A DNA stretch of 64,000 nucleotides from Ilyonectria destructans (Eukaryota > Ascomycota > Sordariomycetes > Hypocreales > Nectriaceae): contig JAHEWK010000022.1 in assembly GCA_020740775.1 (NCBI GenBank), forward strand, positions 620,001-684,000, given 5' to 3'. Shown here in pieces: positions 11,760 through 22,300 of the stretch. Made by a program: the position numbers and the translations under genes. How positions within the stretch are numbered: position 1 is the stretch's first letter; every line of letters begins with the position of its first letter. Under the pieces are notes generated by a model. The model was not told the DNA's origin, ran no database searches, and saw only the letters and a program-made list of their open reading frames with translations.

Positions 11760-14700
11760 TTAGATAAAATCCTCTTCTTCTATCTCCTCTTCCTCTTCCT
11801 CTTCCTCTTCCTCTTCCTCTTCCTCTTCCTCTTCCTCTTCCTCTTCCTCTTCCTCTTCCTCTTCCTCTTCCTCTTCCTCTTCCTCTTCCTCTTCCTCTTC
11901 CTCTTCCTCTTCCTCTTCCTCTTCCTCTTCCTCTTCCTCTTCCTCTTCTTCCTCAATACTAGCTTCCTTCTCTTTAGGCCTATTTTCCTCCCAGCTTTCC
12001 TCTTTTAATTCCTCCCCTAAAGTATCTAAATCCCAAATTTCCCAGCTCTTTAATAAAATAAGCTGCTTAACTACCTTAGATGAAATCCTATTTCTAGTAA
12101 TTATATTACCAGAAATAGAAAATACCCTTTCAATTGCAGCAGAAGTAGTTGGAATAGCTAAATAACGTCTAGCTAAAATACTTAAAATAGGAAATCTAGA
12201 GCTATTAGAATTCCACCAATCGAGAGGGCTAATCTATAATAAATTAGTAAATAGATAAATAAAAAAGAGATATATAACTTACTTTTCCCCCAGCCCGGAC
12301 CTCATTTAAATATAAGTCATATTCCTCAGACTGATCTAAATAAGATATATATAGCTCGGCATCAGAATTAGAGTCTTCTTCTTCTTGCTGATTTCCATAG
12401 CTATATATATCTATATTTAACTCATCTGTAGACTGACCTATACTAGGCTCATAATAGCCCTCTTTTTCAGTCTTAAGACTATTTATATAATTAGTATATA
12501 AAATAGGCAAGTAATTTAATTATCTTCTATATTTGCCTTTAAAATATATCTTTTATTTTTGAGATATATTTTAATGGGTATAAAAATAAATAAATTACTT
12601 ACCTGTTAAATTCGGACTGAAATAAATCCCGTACATCAATATCAATATTAATATAATGATAAAGTAAACCTCCTGGTTTGAAATGGGCCATTTTAAATCG
12701 AGGATCTAAAATAGTAGCTAAAATAAAAGCCCTTATTTATATTAGTATATAATAAGGTATTTATATAGATAAATAGGAATTACTTACTTATATTGCTTAA
12801 GGTCTTGTATTTTAAGCTTGCGAGGAAATAGTTTTCTAGCTTTTCTAAGCCTTTTGAAATAGCCTTAGAATAACCAGAATAAAAGTCCTTATTAAATTAG
12901 TAAATTAATAATAAATATAAAAATAAGAAGAAAGAAAAATAACTTACTTTATTAGGCTTTCTAGCTTCCTTAGAAAACCTCTCTAATAGACTAATAAGGC
13001 TTTTAAATATCTGATAGATATATAAAAGCCCCTTAGGCACAGTTATATAAAGCTGGGCCTGTAACTTAGTTGAAGCTTTAATAAAAACCTCAAAAATCTC
13101 TTGAAGCTCCTTTAAAGCTTCCCAATCAAGCTCGCTTAAAGCAATAGTCTCAAATTCTATATTAGAGATATTATTCTTAATATAATCAATAGACCCTTTA
13201 AGCTTAAGAGCGATATTAATCATAAAATAAGTAGAATTCCAGCGGGTTGGGTTATCTATATATAAGTTAGTATATATAACTAAATAATTTATAATAGAGG
13301 GAAATAACTTACCTAGTGGAATAACCTTCTTTTGGAAATTCGAAGGTAAAAGACCTTCTAATTTATCTCGCTTTATTCCCTCTTCTAATAGACCTTTTGC
13401 AGTACTATTATATTTTATAATGGTTGCAATTCGCCTAAGACGGGAAATAAGAGCTATTAATATTAGTTATATATATGTATATATTATAAGGAAAAACTTA
13501 CTATTAAAACTCGGCTGTAAAAACTCTTCTTGATTTAAATTATCTCCTTTAGATATAGAATCCTGATAGGTAGATAAAATAGAGCTAGAAAACTCAGAAG
13601 ATAGATATTCCCTTAAAATATCCTGTACAACTAGGTTAAGAATATGACTAATACATCGAATATCATTATTAAATTCCTTTCTATAGCTTTTTTTATATAT
13701 AGCTTTAAAGGAATTTAAAAACCGATTATTATTCGATGCATTTTCTCTAGTTATACTATATATTAATTAGTATTATATTAAGTATATAAGAAGCAAGAAG
13801 GAAATACTTACCTGAGGATATTTTTTAAATGTATACTAGGGTAAGATTCTAAAGCAGCTAAAATTTGCTTATAGATATATTGCCCAGTATGACTTTCATC
13901 AAGCTCATTAAAGCCTAGAAGATAAATTGGTTATATAAAATATAATATGGTAAGGAAAAAAAAGGAAATACCTATAAGCTTATATTCTAGCTTAAAATCA
14001 GGGGAAATATAAGCTAGAATAATACCTAAAAATGCAGCCTGACTATTAGAAGTCCAAATGTCAAAAGTTAAGGAAAAAGTCCCTAAGCTTTTAATATTTT
14101 CAGCTAGGTTATTATTTAGCTTAATTAAGCTTGCTTTAAAATTATCTTCTAAAGAGACCTTAATATTCCACCTATTTATAATAGGGGTATTCCTAAGATT
14201 ATTAGCTATAATACCTTTATTGAAATTAGGAAAAGGAGAAATACACTTATTATAATAAGATAGAAGCCTTTTAAAAGATTCGCTATTTAAAACTCGAAAA
14301 GAGAGGTTATTTTCAATAAGAAAATGTAAGACCCGATTTATACTGCCTTTTTCAGTAAAATCAGGCTCTATAACCTTACGTCTTTTTTCTCTAATATTTA
14401 AATTAAAGAAATCTTGCTTAGACCTAGGGCTAGAGAGAGTATCAATTTCTATTAATATAGATTAATAATAAAGTTATAAAATAGAATATAGAATAGACTA
14501 TTTAACTTACTTCTTTTGAGTGTTTTTTCGGTTTTTTCACTCCAAGCTATACCCTTATGAATAGTTCGATAGTGGCGTGTAAAATTAGAGGCTTGGAAGC
14601 CTTTAACAGTAGCCTGCTTAGACCAATTGCAACTATTAAAATATTAGAAAAAATACCCTTTTGATATACTATAATAAGGTAAAAAGAATATATAGAAAAT

Positions 14701-14820
14701 ACTTACCTAGTGCAACTAACTAGCATTTGCCTCTTCTTAGTCAGGTCTATAGGCAAAAGAGACTGTGTAAATAGCTTATTTGCAAATATATAGATTTTTG
14801 ACTTAGAAGGGGGATCTAGT
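11760..14820 (-). pseudogene. hAT transposase, copy 3, intron-rich, with poly-Glu tail
   Basis: This is the most complete copy. The N-terminal motif KIYIFANKLFTQSLLPI lies near 14,740-14,800. Central blocks follow, and the dimerisation domain with the ISGNIITRNR motif lies near 12,080-12,120. The C-terminus runs into a hexanucleotide repeat coding about 50 consecutive glutamates, with a stop at 11,760-11,762. Splice donors (acttac on the + strand) are visible near 12,280, 12,600, 12,784, 12,946, 13,310, 13,499, 13,809, 14,517 and 14,703, and a GTATTT donor near 13,970, so the gene has nine or ten short introns. The first codons are lost where a MITE is inserted at 14,859. Several blocks remain open over 60-100 codons, so decay is milder than in the neighbouring debris. 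Activity is unlikely because the 5' end is disrupted. Confidence 0.8.
11786..11946. repeat. Hexanucleotide (CTCTTC) repeat, about 26 units, coding poly-Glu
   Basis: A near-perfect 6-bp array on the + strand reads GAGGAA on the minus strand, which encodes only glutamate. It is in frame with the C-terminus of hAT copy 3. Copy 4 (20,267 onward) has a shorter glutamate-rich tail at the same place, while copy 2 ends in LEDNSD. Confidence 0.9.
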
Positions 14821-14858
14821 TGAAAATTAAAAAATTAAAACTTAAATATCTTAGCTTA

Positions 14859-15294
14859 ACGTATATGATAAGCGAGTGCACCAAACAAGCGAGTGCACCA
14901 CTTATACTGTACAGCTAAAAGTTAAAATATTAGATTTTCTAAAACTAGCTATATAATTAATAAGATTTTAAGAAAAATACCTTTACATTCTTTAGAGAGA
15001 AAGTCATATAATAGCCTTTTTTAAAAACTTTTAATTAATTTATTAAGCCTTTTATATCTAAAATTAAGAAAAAAAACAGTGTGAATAAGCTTTTTCTTAA
15101 TAACTCTATAAATAAAAATAAATAGAATTTAGTAAAATTCTCTTATCTAATCTGCTATTTAATTAGCCTTATTTTCAATTTTTAGCTGTTTTAGGCTTAG
15201 TTTTAATTTTTAAGAATTTCTTCAAAATCGCGATTTAAGGTGTAAAATGCGATTTTGCACTCGCTTGTCTGGTGCACTCGCTTATCATATACGT
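14859..15294. mobile_element. Vader-like MITE, copy B, 436 bp
   Basis: TA lies on both sides (14,857-14,858 and 15,295-15,296). The TIR starts ACGTATATGATAAGCGAG and contains two tandem motifs AAGCGAGTGCACCA, inverted at the other end with the innermost copy slightly decayed. The interior shares long stretches with copy A at 2,325, for example ttatactgtacagc after the left TIR and cagtgtgaataagctttttc near 15,079. The tandem motif inside the TIR is a different sequence from that of copy A. It is non-coding and separates the N-terminus of hAT copy 3 from its upstream terminal region. Confidence 0.9.
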
Positions 15295-15379
15295 TATAGG
15301 TATTATAAAATTAAGAATAGACTAATTTTAAATACTACTTGTTATATGCTATTGAGCCGTTATAAGCCTAAGTGCTGAC

Positions 15380-15647
15380 TAATTTTATTAAGCTTTATAA
15401 ATAGAATTCGTTAATTTTTCACAGGAAAATTAACGAACTCGTAACTAATTGCTTATATAAGCTTCTATACTACGGATAAAATTAAGTGGGGCCTATGTTA
15501 TCGTATATAAACTATTTATCTACAGTAGTTCTATCTTTAATCATTTTTAACTACTATAGTTAATAAGATATTAAATCTTTAATAATTACGAATTACTGAA
15601 TAATCCTGATATCTTTCGTTCACGAATTAACGAATTTACCAACCCTG
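15380..15647. repeat. Right terminus of a hAT element (TTCGTTAAT motif family)
   Basis: The end reads cgaatttaccaaccctg, preceded by several attcgttaat and acgaattaacg words. The expected target duplication would start tatattac (15,648-15,655). No matching left end was found, probably because it has decayed. It may be the original 5' end of hAT copy 3. Confidence 0.6.
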
Positions 15648-16264
15648 TATATTACTAAAATCTTATATAATAAAATCTATATAGAGTAAATATATATTAA
15701 GATATTCAGGATATTATATGAAACTCTTTTTATTACTCTCTATATATTTTATCTTAGCTAGTTATATCTAAAATGGTAAAAAAAAGAGTGAAGTAAATAT
15801 AAATATTTATAAGATATAAATTAAAATAAAATAATCTAATAAGCCTTAAATTAACTTAATAATTTTATATAGATATAGTTCTTATTTTTTTTAATTAAAT
15901 AGTCTAATTATTTAGTCTGACTATTTAGTCTGACTAATTAATCTTTAGTCACTCTTAGTCTCGTTACTCTAGTGACTATAGTCACCTCAGTCACATAAAA
16001 TCACTGACTATAGTCACTTTAGTCAGATTAAAACCCTCACTAAGACTAAGCTTAGTCAAAATTTAAAGTGACTAAGACTAAAGACTTTAGTCTTAGTCAC
16101 TTACTAAAGCATTTAATCACTGACTAAATCAGAACCCTGGGTAGTACTAACTAAATACTAATTAGTTAGTATTTTAGTATTAAATTAGTATTACAATCTA
16201 TAATTAAGTATTTTATTATATTAATTATCTTAAGATATAATGTTAAAAATTAAAAGTCTTTAGA

Positions 16265-16566
16265 AGGTATATTATTAAATCTATTATATTAATATATAAT
16301 ATTAATAATTAGAAGCTTCTAGAATATGGATTATTAATTCTATTATAATAGGATATAATATTAATAATTCGAAGCTTCTAGAAGGTAAATTATTAACTTT
16401 ATTAATACAGAATATAATATTAGAAATTAGATTCTTCTAGAAGATAGATTATTAATTCTATTATAATAGAATATAATATTAGTAGTTAGAAGCTTCTAGG
16501 AGGTACTAAATTATTACTTTATTACTTTAGGATATAATATTAGTAATTAGAATCTTCTAGAATTTA
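16265..16566. repeat. About 59-bp minisatellite, five diverged units, upstream of hAT copy 5
   Basis: Each unit starts attattaa or attatta, passes through gatataatatta, and ends in a palindromic agaagcttctaga core. Units begin near 16,265, 16,324, 16,383, 16,442 and 16,503. The array lies just upstream of the putative start codon of a plus-strand hAT fragment. Confidence 0.75.
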
Positions 16567-16707
16567 AATTCTTATTAATTAATTAATTTTATAAACTATA
16601 AATATATCTTCAATTTCTCTTCAATCTAAGTCTTTATTCTTTAATCTTTTATACTATTCTATTTTTTTATTAAGCTTATAGTTAGTTATAAGCTATTGTT
16701 CTTTAAA

Positions 16708-17362
16708 ATGGATTCAAGCGATGATTTTAATTCTTATTCTGAGCCTGAAGCTGATACTAATGCTTTTTCTAAGAAGCTAGTTTTAAGCTCCCTCTGAAGA
16801 AGATAGTATTGCCCAATCAAGCTTAGACTTTAAAATAGGGTGTTTATCCTCCCAAGCTATTACAGAAGATATAAATTCTAAAGTTTATATCTTTAAATAT
16901 AACTTATTTAAAAAGACGATTTTACCTTTAAAAGAAGGTAAAGAGGAAGAAATGGAAATTAGATGCACTATATAAGTCTTTTATTTTCTTAATTTATTTT
17001 CTTATATATACTAATATTTAAATAGGTGTAATTATAAGAAAATTGAGAAAGTTAGAGGATTTCAATCTTCTAATTTTCAAAAACACTATAAAGCTAAGCG
17101 TCCTGAAATTGCTTATAATAAGCAATCTGAATCTACTGGAAAAAAGAAGTAAGTTATTTTCAATATATTTAAATTAAATTAATCTGAATACTAACTTATA
17201 ATCTAGAAATAAATTTCATAAAGCCTAATAGTCCTTTTGACCTAAATATTAGGAATAAAAGGTCTAGGAACAATCTATTTGATTTATCTAATAGCTTTAA
17301 AGAGGAAGAAGCTTTAAAGAAGATTCTTTATTTTCTTATAGAAAATAATCTAATAGTTATGT
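16708..17362 (+). pseudogene. hAT transposase N-terminal fragment, copy 5
   Basis: The start ATG at 16,708 opens an acidic, serine-rich leader (MDSSDDFNSYSEPEADTNAF). After a frame break it continues with KVYIFKYNLF, the counterpart of KIYIFKEGLF in the other copies. Further on are a BED-finger-like block (GFQSSNFQKHYKAKRPE, near 17,060) and NIRNKRSRNNLFDLSNSF (near 17,260). Introns with gtaag or gtaataa donors follow the blocks. The rest of the transposase is missing, and retroelement debris follows. Confidence 0.65.
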
Positions 17363-17439
17363 AATAAATTAATTAATTTTAAAGTAATTCTTATAACTTA
17401 ATAGCTAAAGAATTTATATAAAAAAGAATTTAAACTTAA

Positions 17440-17860
17440 ATTTATTAGAAATTAAATAAACAATATTATAAGTCTAAAAGGCTAAAAGAACTATTCTGTT
17501 TAGAGGGAGATATAGTCTATTTAAGTATAAAAAGTTTTTTCTAACTAAATAAAAATATAAAAAGCTAAACTATAAGTATATTAGATTTTATAAAATTATT
17601 AAGAAAATATCAGAAAATAACTATAAATTAAACTTACCACTAAAAGTTAGAATCTACTCTATTCTTTATATCTTACTTCTTAAGATAGTAAGAGATATAA
17701 GATAAGTATAGATTAAAAATAAACTAAAAATAGAAGTTAAATTACTAAAGGAATTTAAAGTAGAAATTATTCTTAATAAAAAATAAATTAATAGATAGAC
17801 TTATCATCTTATTAAATAAAAAGACTACTTTAAGAGTAATAACTAATAGAAACTAGCTAA
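17440..17860 (+). pseudogene. RIP-degraded Ty3/gypsy integrase tail and chromodomain
   Basis: In the + frame, with many stops, one can read LEGDIVYLSIK, then ISENNYKLNLPLKVRIYSI, then a KEFKVEIILNKK stretch and a degraded LIKWKGY-like stretch. These correspond to the end of a Ty3/gypsy polyprotein: the integrase C-terminal GDxVYL motif, the LP.K.RIHPVFHVSLLEP box, and a chromodomain. Almost all differences from the expected residues are explained by C-to-T or G-to-A changes. Confidence 0.65.
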
Positions 17861-18077
17861 AAGTCTTATCTATATATAGTACCTTCTTAAGGAATTTTAT
17901 CAATAATACTAAATAAAGAAGAATTAGTTAAGAAAGTAATATTTATAAAATTATTACTTAAATCTAAAGAAGACTAATTAATATTATTTAAAACTCCTAC
18001 TATTTATATATTCTATACTAAATACTACTTATAGCTATCTAGTTTGTTATTACTATTAAGTCTCTATCAACTATACT

Positions 18078-18573
18078 CAGGGTTGGTAAATTCGTTAGTA
18101 GTTAATCGTTAATCGTTAAACTACTAACTAATTGGTTTTAGTCAGTAATTTTAATTAACGAATTCGTTATTTGTTAATTTTTTATTAACGAAAACTAATT
18201 AGTTAGTACGTAATTTTTCGTTACTAATTAGTAACGAATTCGTGAATTTCTATATATAGATTAATTGGAAAATTAAGAAATAGCTATAATATAATTCTTA
18301 TTAAATCTAATTTAATATCTATATATTACCATATTATAATATCTCTTCATAATACACTTATTATATTTATTAATATTAAATTGAAAAATAAAATAGCTAT
18401 TAGTTAGTAGTAACTAATTAGTTTTCGTTAACCTTTTCGTTAATAGTTAGTAATCTATTAACTAATTCGTTACTACTAACGAAATTTTATTTGTTAATAG
18501 TCAGAGATCTAATTAACGAATTCGTTAATATTCAGAGGGGTAATTAACGAATTAGTTACGAATACCAACCCTG
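18078..18573. mobile_element. hAT MITE, 496 bp, with perfect 8-bp target duplication
   Basis: It starts CAGGGTTGGTAAATTCGTTAG and ends with the inverse ACGAATACCAACCCTG. The octamer ACTATACT is present at both flanks (18,070-18,077 and 18,574-18,581). The interior consists of repeated TTCGTTA and TTAACGAA words around a small AT-rich centre. Its end motifs match the termini at 5,017 and 15,647. No ORF was seen. Confidence 0.9.
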
Positions 18574-19646
18574 ACTATACTTAACTACTTTAAATTAGTA
18601 ATTAAATATCTTATTATAAATCTTATAAATATAAAATAGATAACTAACTGTGGTAGCTATTTCTACTTATAAAGTAGCTATATAATTAGAAATCTTAAGA
18701 AGTATATTACTTATTTTATCTTTTTTAAATTTAAATTTCTTCTTCTATAATAAAACTTATTAACTAAAAATATCTATTAGTAAAAAATAACTAAAGGAAA
18801 AACTATAAAAAGAATTTATATAATAATACTATCTATATACTATGATAACTATATCTATAATATATATACTTACTATAATAAATAGAAACTTTAGCTATAA
18901 TATAATTCTTATTATTTTAGAAATAATAAGTATGTAGTATATTATACTATAGTAAGTTAGTAGTTTAATTCTAGTTATAATATTAGTATTTATTAAAACT
19001 TAAAAGTAAATAAAAGTTCTTTATTAGAGAGTATTTCTAAGAGTAGTCTATAAATACTAATAATATTATATAGAAAGATATAGATAAACTGCTCTATATC
19101 TATTAATTTCTAGTAGGAGATAAAATAGGAAAGTTTTATAAGTCTATCTATAATAATAAGAATACTATTATAGAAGATATTTATTATTAAGTCTTTAAAT
19201 AGAGGTAATTTTATAATAAAATATATTATAATTAAGTTCTAAAGTTATACTATAACTAGTAGTAGTTATAATTCTCTATATAGCTTATATTCTTTTATAG
19301 TAGGTTTATAATATAGATTATATTAGTTAATAGTATTCTATACTTTTTTTAAAAAAATCTTAGGAAATTAATATACTAACTTAACTTATTTAAGAATCTT
19401 ATTAATCTTTTAATATCTATATAGAGACTACTTATATACGACCTATACTAGCTATATATAGAGATCTTTAGGTACTCGAAGTTTTTTATTTTATTCTTCT
19501 AGAGGCAATTTAATATTAAATTTCTAGATTTGTTAATATAATAGATTATTTAATTCTACTTAAAATACTTTATAAAGATTATAATATACTTTTTAACTCT
19601 ATACATAGTATTATTGATAGCATTATAGTTTAGCTAGATACTTAAG

Positions 19647-19830
19647 CAGGGTTGCGAAATTAGTTAGTATATACTAATTGCAATTAGTATTTAGTTAGTA
19701 CTAACTTATACTAATACTAACTAATTTAAATTAGTATTTAGTTAGTATATACTAATTTCTTTAGTATCTAGTTAGTATTTATACTAATTAATATTTTAGT
19801 AATTAGTATTTTAAAATACTAAAATAGAAT
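19647..19830. repeat. Left terminus of hAT copy 4 (TTAGTTAGTAT motif family)
   Basis: CAGGGTTGCGAAATTAGTTAG begins at 19,647 after tacttaag. Dense ATTAGTATTTAGTTAGTA words follow in both orientations. The matching right end was not found downstream. Confidence 0.75.
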
Positions 19831-20266
19831 TAATAAAATAATAGAATTACTTGAATATTCTTTTATTTATTATTTTCCTAGACTAATTATATCTATTTAA
19901 ATAGCTATATAATTAATAAATACCTACATAATTAATAAATACCTATATTGATTTTCAAATAGCTATTCAATTAATAAATAGCTACATAATTAATAAATGG
20001 CTATATTAATTAATAAATAGTAATATTACTTTACAAAAATTATATAATTAATAAATAGCTAAATAATTATAATATATATATTAATATATTCTAACTAAAT
20101 AGTTATTCAGTAAATTAATAACTATAATAATTACTAAATAGCTATATAACTAATAAGTCACTATATAATATATAAATAGCTATATAATATATAGAATAGG
20201 TAATTTAATTTATAAATAGCTTTAATAATAATATAAAACGAAATTAATTTAAACCTAAAAATAAAT

Positions 20267-22300
20267 CTATTCTAACTCAATTTCCTCTTCAATTTCCTCT
20301 TCAATTTTTTCTTCAATCTTTTCTTCCTTTTTTAATTCCTTCAAGCTTCTATACCAGCTTTTTACTAAAATCAGGTGTTTTACTGTATTAGGTAAAAGCC
20401 TATTTCTTGACTTAGTAATAATATTATTACTAATAGAAAAAGTACTTTCTATACTAGCTGATGTAGCTGGAATAGCTAAATAGCGTCTAGCTAATATAGC
20501 TAAATTGGGAAATCGTATAGAATTATTTCTCCAATATTCTAGAATATTAGTCTATTAAATTAAGATTAGTAATTAAATTAGATATAAGGTAAATAATAGA
20601 ATATACTAACCTTTTTAGGTAAGACTGCTTCATTTATATAAGTAAGATATTCCTCTTCTTTAGGAATATTACTTATATAAAATTCATTATCTGACCCTTC
20701 ATTAGAAGATTCAGCTTCTAATTGGTTATCTTGACCTAATTCATCAAAGGATATATTAGGTCTAATTGAGTGCTGAAAATCTCCTCTTTCAATCTTCATT
20801 CTATTAAATAATTAGTAATTAGCTTATAATACTAAAAGATATTTTTTAACTTACTTCTGACAGTCTAATTTAAAAAGACTTGTAATATCTTGACTAATAG
20901 AAGGATAAAAGGCTAATAAACCTTTATCTTCAAAATGCATTAATTTAAACCTACGGTCCAAAATAATACTATAAAGATAAGGCTTAAAGCTAGTTATATT
21001 TCTATTAGTTAGCTTTTTAGGAAAGTATTTTTCTAGCTTATCTATACCAGCTTCTATAGCTTTTGAAAGGTATAAATAAAAGGAAGCCTAAATAATAAGT
21101 TAGTAATCTAATTTAATAAATAGTATTTAATACTGACTAATCGATGCTTTTTATTACTATTAGTAATAAAAGCCTTATATAATACATTTAGCTTATTATA
21201 AATTTGATAAATATATAATAGGCCTTCAGGCATAGTAGTATAAAATTGTCCTTGTAATCTTATTGAAGGCTTAACAAAAACCTCAAATAAAGCTTTAATT
21301 TATATTAAAAAAGCCCATTCAAGATCAGATAAAAAGACCTAAAAATAGCTATTAGTTATAATATATATAATAAAAGATTAAATAAACTAACTTCTTTATA
21401 TTCCTTATTATTAGTATTTTTATAAATATAATATAAGGGGTCTTTTAATTTAATACTAGATTCAAGCATTCTAAATGTTGAATTCCATCTAGTAGAATTA
21501 TCTATAATTATAATTAGCTTTTAATTTATTAATCTTAATAAGAATAATATTCTTACCTAAAGGAATTAGCTTCTTATTTGTAAAAGGCTTATTTTCCCTT
21601 TTAAATTTAGCTATTCCTTCTTCTAATAGCTGTTTAACTTCAGTTGTATATTTAGTTAAAATAGCTATTCTTCGAATTCGGGTTATAATAGCTAAAAGAA
21701 GGTTAATTATATGAGCTATACAGCGAATATCATTTATTTCCTGATTTAAAGATAAATTATCTTTAAATAAAGAAATAAATGTATTATTATTTGCTGCATT
21801 ATCTCTAGTAATACTATTATAGTTTATTAGTAAATTAATTAGCTTATTTATATAAATAAATAGCTTACCTAAAAATAGTATCATCTTGAATTAAAGGATA
21901 AGGAATTAAGCTATTTTTAAATTCCTTATATATAATATAAAGCCCAGTATGGCTTTCAATAAGCTGATTAAAGCCTATTTAAAAGTTAGTTAAAATTTTA
22001 TAATTAGCTAACTTTTAAATAGGGATTATTAATATATTAATAAATCTAGAATAATATTTACTTACCTATAAGCTTATAAATATGGTTAAGATCCTCATCT
22101 ATAAAAATAAGGATAATACCTAAATAGGCTATTTGTGTACTTGAAGTCCATATATCAAATGTAAGGGAAAAAGTCCTAAAGGTTGATATATTCTCTTTCT
22201 AGTTGCTTATTTAATTGTAATAAGCTATTATTAAAGGTATCTAATAAGATACCTTTAATTTTATCCCTATTAATAATAGGACTAGTCCTAAAATATTATT
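20267..22300 (-). pseudogene. hAT transposase, copy 4, 5' truncated
   Basis: The dimerisation domain is clear near 20,340-20,540: LARRYLAIPATSASIESTF, followed by ISNNIITKSRNRL. It is followed by a lysine- and glutamate-rich tail ending at a TAG at 20,267-20,269. Other blocks match copies 1-3: FDELGQDNQ near 20,740, RITRIRRIAILTKY-type sequence near 21,670, and the DNAANNNTFISLF block near 21,790. Introns occupy the same positions. The N-terminal exon with KIYIFK is absent, and the sequence beyond 22,300 is unrelated debris. The left terminal repeat at 19,647 probably belongs to this copy. Confidence 0.75.

Larger units (their letters stand above)
10313..16139. mobile_element. 5.8-kb composite hAT element with perfect 8-bp target duplication
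   Basis: The left end is CAGGGTTGTGATTTAGTC and the right end GACTAAATCAGAACCCTG. The octamer GGTAGTAC is present immediately outside both ends (10,305-10,312 and 16,140-16,147). For about 200-250 bp inside each end the sequence is a thicket of TTAGTCACT and GACTAAG words, a typical layout for hAT subterminal transposase-binding sites. The interior holds hAT transposase copy 3 (11,760-14,820, minus strand), a RIP-decayed miniature element (10,568-11,370), a Vader-like MITE (14,859-15,294) and a second hAT-type right end at 15,647. Whether copy 3 is the element's own gene or part of a nested one is unclear. The 8-bp duplication makes the outer boundary firm. Confidence 0.85.
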
